Source: JAQVCM01 sp040403095
GTDB taxonomy: Bacteria > Bacteroidota > Bacteroidia > Flavobacteriales_D > Crocinitomicaceae
Direction: 5' to 3'
DNA: 64,000 nt
Assembly: GCA_040403095.1 (NCBI GenBank)
Contig: JBBALI010000001.1
Span: 1 to 64,000 of the forward strand
Part shown: positions 28,137-37,826 of the stretch, piece by piece
Position numbering within the stretch: the stretch's first letter is position 1
How the letters are laid out: each line of letters begins with the position of its first letter
Made by a program: the position numbers and the translations under genes
The notes under the pieces: generated by a model
What the model was told of the DNA's origin: nothing
The model's input: the letters and a program-made list of their open reading frames with translations, nothing else
Databases searched by the model: none

Positions 28137-28179
28137 AAATCGTGCAAATTGAAAGTCGGGGTTTCAATTTGCACGATTT
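28137..28179. repeat. Perfect 18-bp inverted repeat in a divergent promoter region
   Basis: Left arm AAATCGTGCAAATTGAAA (28137-28154) pairs exactly with 28162-28179 around a 7-nt loop (GTCGGGG). It is about 24 nt upstream of the WG-gene promoter and about 115 nt upstream of the phoH promoter, so it is outside both expected transcripts. It may be an operator, a small-RNA terminator or a mobile-repeat relic. Confidence 0.85.
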
Positions 28180-28294
28180 ATAAAATATCCGAGTTATTTA
28201 ACTAAAACCATCCAATTTTAGCGCAGCATTAATTTTGTGCTAAGTTGTTGTTAATGTGAACAAATCGATGTAAATAACCTTTTTTTGACTGTTA

Positions 28295-28324
28295 TTGAAG
28301 GGAATTCATTTTCGTCTACCTTTC
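28295..28324 (+). promoter_or_regulatory. Promoter of the PIN-PhoH gene
   Basis: TTG (28295-28297), a 19-nt spacer and TACCTTTC (28317-28324, one mismatch to TAnnTTTG) precede the ATG at 28337. This argues against translation from the TTG at 28295. Confidence 0.45.
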
Positions 28325-28336
28325 ATAAAAAAAACC

Positions 28337-29662
28337 ATGGCAAAAAAAGAAAAACTATTTGTGCTCGATACTTCTGTATTATTACATGACCATCAATCGA
28401 TAACTAATTTCAAAACAAACAATGTTGCCATTCCAATAACGGTTTTAGAGGAGTTGGATAAATTCAAAGTTGGAAATGACACCAAAAATTTCAGCGCCAG
28501 AGAAGTGATTCGTTTCATCGATAAACTATCTGGAAATGGTTCATTGCAAGAATGGATTTCACTTGGGAAAGGACTCGGAAAGTTTAAGATTACCATGGAA
28601 CAAATGCCCCTTTCCATCAATGCTGAAAAAGTATTTTCGGCAGAAAAAAATGACCATAAAATAATCAATTCTGCGCTTTTCTTAAAAGAGCAAGAAACCA
28701 ATCAAACAGTAATTTTAGTAACAAAAGATATCAATCTAAGAATTAAAGCAAAAGCTTTGGGATTGATTGCGGAAGATTACGAAACGGGCAAAGTAAGTTC
28801 TGAAAACTTAAAAGAAGCAAATTCTTCTGGAATTGAAAATGTGGATTCTGAATTAATAAGAGAAGTTTTCATCAAAGGGTCTGTTGAAGAAAATGGTGTT
28901 TTGGGTAATAAAAAAACAGTCAATGGATATTACATTTTAAAGAATGGTAAAACATCCTCCTTGGCATTTTACAATCACCTTTCTAATAAAATCGAACGCA
29001 TTGAAAAGGAATTTGTCTACGGAATCAAGCCTAAAAATGCCGAGCAAGCATTTGCATTTCACGCACTTTTAAATAATGAAGTGAAATTAGTCGCACTTCA
29101 AGGAGTTGCAGGAACAGGTAAAACCTTGCTAGCGCTTGCAGCTGCATTAGAACAAAGTAAACAATTCAACCAAATTATTTTAGCACGACCAATTGTTCCG
29201 CTTTCAAACCGCGAAATAGGTTTTTTGCCTGGCGATGCAAATGAAAAAATCAGTCCTTACATGGAACCTTTGTGGGACAATTTGAAATTTATTAAATCTC
29301 AATTCGGCGAAAATGAAAAAAAGCACAAAGCCATTCAAGAGATGCAAGATTCGGGCAAAATTGTGATTACACCTTTGGCTTTTATCCGCGGTCGCAGTCT
29401 TTCAAATATCATTTTCATTGTTGATGAAGCCCAAAACTTGACGCCACATGAAGTAAAAACCATCATAACACGTGCCGGCGAAAACACCAAAATTATTTTT
29501 ACTGGTGATGTGCACCAAATCGATTCGCCTTATCTGGATGAAAATAGCAATGGTTTAGCTTATTTGATTGACCGTTTGAAAAATCAACCACTGTTCACAA
29601 ATGTAAAATTGGAAAAAGGCGAACGATCTGAATTGGCTAATTTGGCAAACGATCTTTTATGA
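28337..29662 (+). CDS. PIN-domain / PhoH-family ATPase
   Basis: This is a two-domain protein of the PhoH2 type (441 residues). The N-terminal PIN nuclease-fold domain begins KLFVLDTSVLLHDHQS, with the catalytic acidic residues expected in LDTSVLL, and LVTKDINLRIKA. The C-terminal PhoH RecA-like ATPase has Walker A GVAGTGKTLLAL (about residue 255), the PhoH-specific RPIVPLSNREIGFLPGD and Walker B IIFIVDEAQNLTP, with FTGDVHQID as sensor. Members act as RNA helicase/ribonucleases. I chose the ATG at 28337; the in-frame TTG at 28295 lies inside the promoter. Monocistronic, divergent from the WG-repeat gene. Confidence 0.92.
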   Translation: MAKKEKLFVLDTSVLLHDHQSITNFKTNNVAIPITVLEELDKFKVGNDTKNFSAREVIRFIDKLSGNGSLQEWISLGKGLGKFKITMEQMPLSINAEKVFSAEKNDHKIINSALFLKEQETNQTVILVTKDINLRIKAKALGLIAEDYETGKVSSENLKEANSSGIENVDSELIREVFIKGSVEENGVLGNKKTVNGYYILKNGKTSSLAFYNHLSNKIERIEKEFVYGIKPKNAEQAFAFHALLNNEVKLVALQGVAGTGKTLLALAAALEQSKQFNQIILARPIVPLSNREIGFLPGDANEKISPYMEPLWDNLKFIKSQFGENEKKHKAIQEMQDSGKIVITPLAFIRGRSLSNIIFIVDEAQNLTPHEVKTIITRAGENTKIIFTGDVHQIDSPYLDENSNGLAYLIDRLKNQPLFTNVKLEKGERSELANLANDLL

Positions 29663-29737
29663 TGCGATTTTAAGACAATTTATCCTTAAAAATCGACTGT
29701 TTTTATTGGACTGAAAATTCTTGAAAAAATTAATTAG

Positions 29738-29775
29738 TGTCAAATTGACATTTATTAGCTAAAAAGTTATATTTG
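29738..29775 (+). promoter_or_regulatory. Promoter of the glucan operon with overlapping palindrome
   Basis: TTG (29745-29747), a 20-nt spacer and TATATTTG (29768-29775) form a good promoter 35 nt before glgE. The palindrome TGTCAA-A-TTGACA (29738-29750) covers the -33 element, a natural place for a repressor or activator. Confidence 0.6.
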
Positions 29776-29809
29776 TGATAATAACACGCTTGTAAAATTA
29801 TTTTCACAG

Positions 29810-31756
29810 ATGAAAAATCAGAACCAAGAACGCGTCATCATTGAGAACATTGATCCATGTATCAATGGTGGAATTTTTGCCTTAAAAACCATCGCCGAGC
29901 AGCCCGTTTCGGTTGAAGCTGATATAATTGCTGATGGACACGACCATTTGAGAGCAGTACTTCATTTCAAGGAAAAGAAAGCTAAAAAATGGAATTCAAT
30001 TCCGCTCAATCAATTGGGAAATGACCGTTGGGGCACCACCATGATTGCTGAATCTGAAGGAAAGTACGATTATTTCATCGAAGCTTGGGTTGATTGGCCT
30101 TTAAACTGGTTGTTTGGAACAAGAAAGAAAATTGATGCTGGTCAAGATGTTGCGAGCGAATTATTAGAAGGCGCTGAATATTTGGAAGCCATTTTTAAAA
30201 AAATGGATGCGAAAACGAAGAAATTTGCAGAAAAATGGATTTCTATTTTGCAAGCAAAAGCAAGTTATCAAGATGCTATTTTATTGGTTCAAGGAAGTGA
30301 AATTGAAAAAGCATTAGTTCAATTTCCAACGAAACATTTAGCTGCAAAAACAGCGATGTTGCCTTGGCTAGTAGAACGGAAAAAAGCGCTTTTCTCCACG
30401 TGGTATGAATTTTTTCCTCGTTCTGCTTCGTCAAAAGAAGGAAAACATGGCACTTTTAAAGACTGCGAAAATTTATTGCCACGCGTCGCCAAAATGGGAT
30501 TTGATACTTTATACTTTCCTCCAGTTCATCCAATCGGAGAAGTAAATAGAAAAGGGAAAAACAATGCAACAAATGCGCAAAAAGGCGATGTTGGAAGTCC
30601 GTGGGGAATTGGTTCTCACCACGGTGGACACATGAGTTTGCATCCTGAATTGGGAACAGAAAAAGACTTCAAATCATTAGTAGATACAGCCAAATCATTA
30701 GGAATTGAAATTGCGATGGATTTTGCGTTGCAAGCTGCGCCCGATCATCCTTGGGTGAAATCGAATCCGCAGTGGTTCAAGTGGCGACCAGATGGAACGG
30801 CACAATATGCTGAAAATCCGCCTAAAAAATACCAAGATATTTTGCCAATCTATTTTGAAACACCAGATTGGAAAAATTTATGGAATGAATTGTTACGCGT
30901 TGCACTTTATTGGGTCGAAGAATTTGGAATCGCCGTTTTTAGAGTCGACAATCCGCATACCAAACCGTTTCATTTTTGGGGTTGGTTGATGGAAAAAGTC
31001 CAAGAAAAACATCCAAACGTGTTGTTTTTAGCGGAAGCGTTCACACGACCAAAAATCATGGAACAATTAGCCAAACAAGGATTTACGCAAAGTTATTCCT
31101 ACTTCACTTGGCGCAATTCAAAAGAAGAGTTGACTGAATACATGCATGACTTGACGCAAACTGAACGCAAACATTATTTCAGGGCAAACTTTTGGCCAAA
31201 TACGCCAGATATTAATCCATTTCATTTACAAAGCGGAAACGAAAGCATTCATTTACAACGTTATGCCTTGGCATCAACATTGAGTTCCAATACTGGAGTT
31301 TACGGTCCAGTGTTTGAATTTTTAGAAAGTGCAGCCATTCCAGGAAAAGAAGAATACCACGACAGTGAAAAATACGAAGTTCGTCATTGGGATTGGAAAA
31401 AGGAAAATAATTTAACGCGCATCATGTCAGCAATCAATCATGCGCGCAAAGAAATGCCATCATTGCAACAAACCAACAATATTGAGTTTTTGGAAATTGA
31501 TAATCACCAATTATTGGCTTTCCACAAATGGGATTTCGAATCGAAAGACAGAACATTGGTCGTTGTAAATTTAGATCCACACTATTCCCAAAAAGGATGG
31601 GTAAAAATTCCACTTGCAGCTTGGGGGATTTCAGAAGGTAAGACAGTGAGAGTGCATGATGTTGTTACAGAAGACTCCTACGTTTGGAACGAGGAATTTT
31701 GTTTCATCGAATTGCATCCTGTATTGCCATTTCATATTTTCAAGGTTGAACTTTAA
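29810..31756 (+). CDS. glgE: Alpha-1,4-glucan:maltose-1-phosphate maltosyltransferase
   Basis: This GH13_3-type enzyme extends alpha-glucan chains with maltosyl units from maltose 1-phosphate. The N-terminal domain (about residues 1-190, DUF3416-like) starts ENIDPCINGG. The barrel holds YEFFPRSAS, LYFPPVHPIGEVNRKGKNN, GIGSHHGGHMSLHPELGT, the nucleophile Asp (about 379) in FRVDNPHTKPFHFW, and the acid/base Glu (about 408) in FLAEAFTRP. The 648 residues match the family. It is first in a four-gene operon and 9 nt before the maltokinase gene, its expected partner. Confidence 0.95.
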   Translation: MKNQNQERVIIENIDPCINGGIFALKTIAEQPVSVEADIIADGHDHLRAVLHFKEKKAKKWNSIPLNQLGNDRWGTTMIAESEGKYDYFIEAWVDWPLNWLFGTRKKIDAGQDVASELLEGAEYLEAIFKKMDAKTKKFAEKWISILQAKASYQDAILLVQGSEIEKALVQFPTKHLAAKTAMLPWLVERKKALFSTWYEFFPRSASSKEGKHGTFKDCENLLPRVAKMGFDTLYFPPVHPIGEVNRKGKNNATNAQKGDVGSPWGIGSHHGGHMSLHPELGTEKDFKSLVDTAKSLGIEIAMDFALQAAPDHPWVKSNPQWFKWRPDGTAQYAENPPKKYQDILPIYFETPDWKNLWNELLRVALYWVEEFGIAVFRVDNPHTKPFHFWGWLMEKVQEKHPNVLFLAEAFTRPKIMEQLAKQGFTQSYSYFTWRNSKEELTEYMHDLTQTERKHYFRANFWPNTPDINPFHLQSGNESIHLQRYALASTLSSNTGVYGPVFEFLESAAIPGKEEYHDSEKYEVRHWDWKKENNLTRIMSAINHARKEMPSLQQTNNIEFLEIDNHQLLAFHKWDFESKDRTLVVVNLDPHYSQKGWVKIPLAAWGISEGKTVRVHDVVTEDSYVWNEEFCFIELHPVLPFHIFKVEL

Positions 31757-31765
31757 TCGAAAAAA

Positions 31766-33403
31766 ATGGCAAAAAAAGTTACCCCACAAAAACAAATAGA
31801 AAATCCTGTTTTTTCTTGTTCGTGGAAAAATGCGCTTGATTCAGATGATTTTACATCAAGATTTCCAAAAGAGATTTTTCAAGAATACATTGTCACCAAA
31901 AGGTGGTACGGTGGAAAAGTTTCGACCATCAAAAACTTGGAAATCATTGATTACATCAATCTTTCAAGTGAAAACCACAATTATTTTGGTGTGTTGATTG
32001 AAGTCAATTTTGAAGAATCTTTTTTTCAGAATTATTTCATCACGCTGGCTTTTATGCTTGAAAATGAACTAGACGAAACTTCCAATATCATTGGCGCAGC
32101 AAGTTTTGACGAAGGTGCAGGATATTTAGTGGACGCACTATTTATTGAAGATTTCAGAAAACTTTGGTTTGAATTAACCGTTGGAAAATATCCAAGTCCA
32201 AACGAAAACTTGACTTTGAATTGCGAAAAGTCTATGCTGAATGAAGCGTACGTTTCTTCAACGTTCATGGGCGCTGAACAGAGCAATACGAGCATCATTT
32301 ACAATGAGAAATACGTCATGAAGTTCTTTCGAAGAATTTTCATCGGTGTAAATCCTGATTATGAAATCAATAAATTTTTAACGGAACAACAAGGTTTTAC
32401 AGGAACACCACCATACCGTGGAAGTGCAAATATGTCGCACTACAAAGACGCAATTACCTTGGCTTTGATGCAAGAATTGGTTCCAAATAAAAGTGATGCT
32501 TGGACTTATTTCAACGATTTACTTTTGCAAGCATACCAAAATTTAGAACGCAAAAAAGTTGATATCAGTCGTTTGCCTGCTGTTCCTCTTTTTACACAAC
32601 TTCCAATTCACAAAGTTCCGCATGAATACATTGATTTTGTGGGATTGGAATTTTTCACGAAAGTGAAATTAATCGCTGAAAGAACTGCAGATTTGCACAT
32701 CGCAATGGGAAGTAACAAAACGGATACCCATTTCACTTCAACAACATTCAACGGCGATTATGGCGTTTGGCTGAAAAACCGACTGATTTATCAAGTTCAA
32801 AATCGTTTAAATGCGATTGAAAACAACTTAGATTCATTGAGCGGTGAAGCGCTTGAATTAGCTAATTACTTTTTGCAAAATAAAAAAGCAATCCGAAAAT
32901 ATTTCCTCGATTTTGACTGGGAAATCTTAAAAGGTGAACGCATCAGAATTCATGGAGATTATCATTTAGGACAAGTTTTAGTGACTGAAAATGATTTTGT
33001 TATCCTTGATTTTGAGGGCGAACCAGAAAGTACAATCCGTGATCGAAAAATCAAACAACCACCATTGAAAGATTTGGCAGGTTTGTTTAGAAGCTTTCAT
33101 TATGCTTTATTCGCCTCTATTCTAAATAATCCTGATAAACTTTCTTACAAGCAAGAACATTTATTCGAAGCTGGTGAAAAACTTTTCACCTACGTTGTAG
33201 CCGTTTGTATGGACGCTTATTTACAAAGGATTTACTCTTTTGGAGAATTAAACATTGGATACAAAAAAGAACAGGAATTCATTTTGATGTATCACATGAC
33301 CGAAAAAGCCATTTACGAATTGGGCTACGAATTAAATTCCCGACCTGATTGGGCAATCATTCCCCTAAAAGGAATTGCCAGTATTTTAAAAACAAAAATT
33401 TAA
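31766..33403 (+). CDS. Maltokinase (ATP to maltose 1-phosphate)
   Basis: This 545-residue protein has a maltokinase-type N-terminal cap (IVTKRWYGGK near residue 47, the conserved RWFG/RWYG motif) and an aminoglycoside-phosphotransferase-like kinase domain. Catalytic motifs are IRIHGDYHLGQVL (Brenner motif, catalytic Asp about 396) and the metal-binding ILDFEGEP, then KDLAGLFRSFHYA. It would phosphorylate maltose and feed GlgE next door. In many bacteria this domain is fused to trehalose synthase (TreS); here it stands alone and no TreS lies in the window. Confidence 0.9.
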   Translation: MAKKVTPQKQIENPVFSCSWKNALDSDDFTSRFPKEIFQEYIVTKRWYGGKVSTIKNLEIIDYINLSSENHNYFGVLIEVNFEESFFQNYFITLAFMLENELDETSNIIGAASFDEGAGYLVDALFIEDFRKLWFELTVGKYPSPNENLTLNCEKSMLNEAYVSSTFMGAEQSNTSIIYNEKYVMKFFRRIFIGVNPDYEINKFLTEQQGFTGTPPYRGSANMSHYKDAITLALMQELVPNKSDAWTYFNDLLLQAYQNLERKKVDISRLPAVPLFTQLPIHKVPHEYIDFVGLEFFTKVKLIAERTADLHIAMGSNKTDTHFTSTTFNGDYGVWLKNRLIYQVQNRLNAIENNLDSLSGEALELANYFLQNKKAIRKYFLDFDWEILKGERIRIHGDYHLGQVLVTENDFVILDFEGEPESTIRDRKIKQPPLKDLAGLFRSFHYALFASILNNPDKLSYKQEHLFEAGEKLFTYVVAVCMDAYLQRIYSFGELNIGYKKEQEFILMYHMTEKAIYELGYELNSRPDWAIIPLKGIASILKTKI

Positions 33404-33413
33404 AGAAACAAAT

Positions 33414-35318
33414 ATGAATTCAGTAAAACCACACAGTCTTTTATCAGACTTTGATATCAGTTTGTTTCAATCCGGAAAACACACCCGATTGTTTGAAAAA
33501 TTAGGTTCACATACCATGCAATTGGATGGAATTGACGGAACTTATTTTGCCGTTTGGGCGCCTTCGGCAAAACATGTTTTTGTGGTCGGAAATTTCAATC
33601 ATTTCACTGAAAATCATGAACTCCTTGTCCGTTGGGACGGTTCTGGAATTTGGGAAGGATTTATTCCAAATGTGGGTCATGGTGAAATTTACAAATATAA
33701 AATTCACAGCAATCACGGCGGAATTATCACTGAAAAAGCCGATCCTTTTGCGCGTTATTGCGAACATCCACCGATGACAGCTTCCATCATTTGGAATGCT
33801 GATTTTGAGTGGAGTGATGAAGAATGGATGGGAAAAAGAATCAATCACAATGCGCTGAATAAACCAATTTCTGTGTACGAAATTCACGCTGATTCTTGGA
33901 AAAAAAGATGGGAAGAAAATCGCTCGTTGACTTACCGAGAAATGGCAGTCGAATTGGTGGATTATGTTGCAGAAATGGGATTTACTCATGTTGAATTTAT
34001 GCCCATCATGGAATATCCTTATGATCCTTCTTGGGGTTATCAATTGGTTGGATATTTTGCGCCAACAAGCAGATTCGGTTCGCCAGCAGATTTTAAATTT
34101 TTGGTCAATGCATTTCACCAAAAAGGAATTGGTGTGTTTTTGGATTGGGTTCCATCGCATTTTCCAAGTGATGCGCACGGATTGGGAAATTTTGATGGTA
34201 CGCATTTGTACGAACATCCAGATATTCGCAAAGGCTACCATCCTGATTGGAAATCACTCATTTTCAATTATGAAAGGCCGGAAGTTCGTTCATTTTTGAT
34301 GAGCAACGCCATTTTTTGGCTAGATGCTTTTCATGCTGATGGACTGAGAGTAGACGCCGTTGCTTCTATGTTGTATTTAGATTACAGTCGCGAAGAAGGT
34401 GAATGGGAACCAAATGTGCACGGCGGACGAGAAAATTTGGCGGTAATCGATTTCTTAAAAGATTTAAACAGCCACGTTTATGAAGCATTTCCTGATGTTC
34501 AAACCATTGCTGAAGAAAGCACAAATTTCCCAATGGTTAGCAGACCAACTTCCATCGGTGGTTTGGGTTTTGGAATGAAATGGATGATGGGTTGGATGCA
34601 TGATACCTTAGAATATTTCAAAAAAGAACCGATTTATCGCAAACATCACCACAATGACATTAGTTTTTCACTGACTTACGCTTTCACAGAAAATTTCATG
34701 TTGCCCTTGAGTCACGATGAGGTCGTTTATGGAAAACACAGCATCATGGGCAGAATGCCGGGAGATCATTGGCAACGCAGGGCAAATTTACGTTTGCTTT
34801 ATGGCGCTATGTTTACTCATCCAGGTGCGAAATTGCTTTTCATGGGCTCAGAATTTGGGCAAGAATCAGAATGGAATTTTGAAGGTTCATTAGATTGGGA
34901 TTTATTGAACAATCCTGATTACAAAGGAATTCAAAGTTGGGTAAAAGCGCTTAACAAACTTTACAAAGAAAGAGTCGCATTATCAGAATTACAATTCAAC
35001 GCCAGTGGATTTCAATGGATCAGCTATAACGACCAAGAAAACAGCATTTTGATTTACCTCAGAAAAGGAAAAAATCCTGCAGATGATTTATTGATTGTTG
35101 CTAATTTCACGCCAGTTGTGAGAGACAATTACCGTTTCGGTGTTCCTGTTAAAGGTCCATGGAAAGAAATTTTATGCAGCGATTCAGAAGCATTTGGAGG
35201 TTCAGGAGTAATCAACACAAACGATATAATCGCAGATGAAGAAGGAATGCATCACTTACCATTTTCAATTAGTTTAACCTTGCCACCGTTGGCAATTTCA
35301 ATTTTTGCATTAAAATAA
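33414..35318 (+). CDS. glgB: 1,4-alpha-glucan branching enzyme
   Basis: This GH13_9 enzyme forms alpha-1,6 branches in glucan. The N-terminal CBM48-type domain has GTYFAVWAPSAKHVFVVGNFN. The barrel shows MPIMEYPYDPSWGYQLVGYF, the nucleophile Asp (about 313) in GLRVDAVASMLYLDY, the acid/base Glu in TIAEESTNFP and the third carboxylate in LPLSHDEVVYGK. It has 634 residues, the usual length. It sits 10 nt after the maltokinase gene and would branch GlgE product. Confidence 0.97.
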   Translation: MNSVKPHSLLSDFDISLFQSGKHTRLFEKLGSHTMQLDGIDGTYFAVWAPSAKHVFVVGNFNHFTENHELLVRWDGSGIWEGFIPNVGHGEIYKYKIHSNHGGIITEKADPFARYCEHPPMTASIIWNADFEWSDEEWMGKRINHNALNKPISVYEIHADSWKKRWEENRSLTYREMAVELVDYVAEMGFTHVEFMPIMEYPYDPSWGYQLVGYFAPTSRFGSPADFKFLVNAFHQKGIGVFLDWVPSHFPSDAHGLGNFDGTHLYEHPDIRKGYHPDWKSLIFNYERPEVRSFLMSNAIFWLDAFHADGLRVDAVASMLYLDYSREEGEWEPNVHGGRENLAVIDFLKDLNSHVYEAFPDVQTIAEESTNFPMVSRPTSIGGLGFGMKWMMGWMHDTLEYFKKEPIYRKHHHNDISFSLTYAFTENFMLPLSHDEVVYGKHSIMGRMPGDHWQRRANLRLLYGAMFTHPGAKLLFMGSEFGQESEWNFEGSLDWDLLNNPDYKGIQSWVKALNKLYKERVALSELQFNASGFQWISYNDQENSILIYLRKGKNPADDLLIVANFTPVVRDNYRFGVPVKGPWKEILCSDSEAFGGSGVINTNDIIADEEGMHHLPFSISLTLPPLAISIFALK

Positions 35319-35325
35319 TTTAAAA

Positions 35326-37722
35326 ATGATCATAAATACCGCTTTAGAATACAAAGGAAATCTGTTTCCACAATCAATAGTTAGTTTTGAAAAAAATGTC
35401 GACACCTACACTTTTCGTGCAAAAAACAATGTTCTACTGCGCTTAACAATTCTACGCGACAGCGTTGTACGATTTCGTTATGCCACAGAAAATGCTTTCG
35501 AAAAAGATTTTTCCTATGCTTTGGCAGACAATTATCCCAAAGGATACAACGATTTGAATTTCGCAGAAGACGAAGATTATTACATTCTAACGACAGCAAA
35601 AATCAAAATTTATGTTGCCAAAGAAAACATGCGCATCGGTATTTATACGCTAGAAGGCACGCCTATTTTAGAAGACGAATTGGGTTTCCACTACGAAGAA
35701 AACCATGAATTTGGTGGAAACATTGTGAAAATGTCAAAACACAGTGCCAAAGGGGAAAGTTTTTATGGTTTGGGAGATAAACCAAGTCACATGAACCTTA
35801 AAGGAATGCGTTTTACAAACTGGAATACAGATGAATATGCATTTGCAAAAGACAAAGATCCGATTTATAAAACAATTCCATTTTACATTGGATTGAACCA
35901 AAATACTGCATACGGAATCTTTTTCGATAATACTTTTAGAACCCATTTCGATTTTGCAAGTGAACGACATGGAATCACTTCTTTTTGGGCTGATGGAGGA
36001 GAAATGAATTATTACTTTTTCTACGGTCCTTCAAGCAAAGAAGTCATCAAAAATTACACGCAATTGACTGGTGTTCCCGAAATGCCGCCAATGTGGGCGC
36101 TTGGATATCATCAAAGTAAATGGAGTTATTATCCAGAAAGTAATTTCAGGGCGTTGGCGCAAAAATTCCGCGATTTACGCATTCCTTGTGATGCCGTTTA
36201 TTTGGATATCGATTACATGGAAGGATTCCGTTGTTTCACTTGGAGCAAGGAATATTTCCCCAATCCAAAGCAAATGGTTGACGATTTGAAAGCCGACGGA
36301 TTCAAAGTGGTTGTGATTATCGACCCAGGAATTAAAATCGACAAAGATTATTCGGTTTACAATGAAGCGATGGAAAAAGGATATTTCTGCAAGCGCTCAG
36401 ACGGACCATTGATGAAAGGAAAAGTGTGGCCAGGAGATTGTTATTTTCCAGATTACACCAATCCTGAAGTACGCACTTGGTGGGCTGGATTGTATAAAGA
36501 ATTGATTGAAGACATTGGCGTTCGTGGTGTTTGGAACGACATGAACGAACCAGCAGTGATGGAAATTCCAGGGAAAACTTTCCCATTGGATGTGCGTCAC
36601 AATTATGATGGAAATACGTGTTCACACAGAAAAGCGCACAACGTTTACGGAATGCAAATGGCGCGTGCAACGTACGAAGGAGTGAAAAAATTCGCTTATC
36701 CAAAACGTCCCTTTATCATCACGCGTGCCGCTTATAGTGGGACGCAACGTTATACCTCATCGTGGACGGGTGACAATGTGGCTTCTTGGGAACATTTGTG
36801 GGTTGCCAATATTCAAGTGCAAAGAATGAATATCAGCGGTGCAGGTTTTACAGGTACTGACATTGGCGGATTTGCTGAACAACCGACAGCGGAATTATTT
36901 ACGCGATGGATTCAATTGGGTGTTTTTCATCCATTTTGTAGAGTGCATTCATCTGGTCATCATGGCGAACAAGAACCTTGGTCATTTGGAAAAGACGTGA
37001 CTGACATCGTTCGAAAATTTATCGAAATTCGTTATACTTTATTGCCGTATTTATATACGATGTTCTGGGAATACATTCAGCATGGTACACCAATGATAAA
37101 ACCATTATTTTATTATGATCAAGAAGATTTGCAAACGCATTTCAGAACGGATGAATTTATTTTTGGAAATCATATTTTAGTTTGTCCGATTTTAGAGCCC
37201 AACACTTTGGGAAGAAGAATGTACATTCCACGTGGAAATTGGATCAATTGGTGGACTGGCGAAAAGGTTGTTGGCGGCGAAGAAGTTTGGGTTGATGCAA
37301 CAATGGAAACCATTCCGATCTTTGTCAAAGAAGGAGCTTGCATTCCTAAATATCCTGTTCAACAATATGTAGGAGAAAAGAAAATTGAAGAATTACAAAT
37401 CGACGTTTACTTTTCAGAGGAAAAAACAAAGTCGCGCATTTATGCAGATGGTGGCGATGGTTATGATTACCAAAAAGGCCGTTTTTCACTTCGCACTTTT
37501 GAAGTTGTTGGTAGGTCGGAAAATTTAGTAATCAATCAACACAAAGAAGGTGATTTTGATGCCGAATACAAGAAATTCAAATTGGTGATTCACAATTTAC
37601 CTTTCGGATTGAAAAATATTTACATTGACGATCAACGAACAGAATGTGCCATCAATCATTTTGGAAATACTTATGAATTGGTGGTAGATAAAAATTTCAG
37701 TCAGTTGCATATTACGGGTTGA
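35326..37722 (+). CDS. GH31 alpha-glucosidase family protein
   Basis: This 798-residue glycoside hydrolase of family 31 hydrolyses terminal alpha-glucosidic bonds. The signature GVWNDMNEPAVME with the nucleophile Asp (about 405) is present; other family segments are YHQSKWSYYPESNF, DIDYMEGFRCFTW, TSSWTGDNVASWEHLW (acid/base region), GADIGGF-like GTDIGGFAEQP and RWIQLGVFHPFCRVHS. No signal peptide is visible, so it is likely cytoplasmic. It lies 7 nt after glgB and closes the operon. Its role may be to trim or recycle the glucan; other activities (transglycosylation) are possible. Confidence 0.92.
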   Translation: MIINTALEYKGNLFPQSIVSFEKNVDTYTFRAKNNVLLRLTILRDSVVRFRYATENAFEKDFSYALADNYPKGYNDLNFAEDEDYYILTTAKIKIYVAKENMRIGIYTLEGTPILEDELGFHYEENHEFGGNIVKMSKHSAKGESFYGLGDKPSHMNLKGMRFTNWNTDEYAFAKDKDPIYKTIPFYIGLNQNTAYGIFFDNTFRTHFDFASERHGITSFWADGGEMNYYFFYGPSSKEVIKNYTQLTGVPEMPPMWALGYHQSKWSYYPESNFRALAQKFRDLRIPCDAVYLDIDYMEGFRCFTWSKEYFPNPKQMVDDLKADGFKVVVIIDPGIKIDKDYSVYNEAMEKGYFCKRSDGPLMKGKVWPGDCYFPDYTNPEVRTWWAGLYKELIEDIGVRGVWNDMNEPAVMEIPGKTFPLDVRHNYDGNTCSHRKAHNVYGMQMARATYEGVKKFAYPKRPFIITRAAYSGTQRYTSSWTGDNVASWEHLWVANIQVQRMNISGAGFTGTDIGGFAEQPTAELFTRWIQLGVFHPFCRVHSSGHHGEQEPWSFGKDVTDIVRKFIEIRYTLLPYLYTMFWEYIQHGTPMIKPLFYYDQEDLQTHFRTDEFIFGNHILVCPILEPNTLGRRMYIPRGNWINWWTGEKVVGGEEVWVDATMETIPIFVKEGACIPKYPVQQYVGEKKIEELQIDVYFSEEKTKSRIYADGGDGYDYQKGRFSLRTFEVVGRSENLVINQHKEGDFDAEYKKFKLVIHNLPFGLKNIYIDDQRTECAINHFGNTYELVVDKNFSQLHITG

Positions 37723-37740
37723 TCTGAATTAGATTTTTTA

Positions 37741-37778
37741 CTGGAAATCGACTTCTACTAGAAGTAGTCGATTTCCAG
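37741..37778. terminator. Hairpin between convergent glucan operon and queA
   Basis: A 13-bp stem (CTGGAAATCGACT with AGTCGATTTCCAG) and a 12-nt interior that can pair further. It lies between two convergent genes, which suggests a bidirectional terminator, but neither side has a good T-run. Confidence 0.5.
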
Positions 37779-37826
37779 AAATATCTAGCAACATTTTTCA
37801 CATATTTTTACATAGAAAACAAAGTT

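Noticed and set aside
28230..28237. TAATTTTG as a third promoter in the divergent region
   Set aside because: No TTG at a suitable upstream distance and no gene that needs it.
33507..34241. 244-codon open frame on the minus strand inside glgB
   Set aside because: It is antisense to a well-conserved catalytic domain; its composition (many Phe, Ile, His, Arg) is that of a reverse-strand shadow and no family motif is visible.
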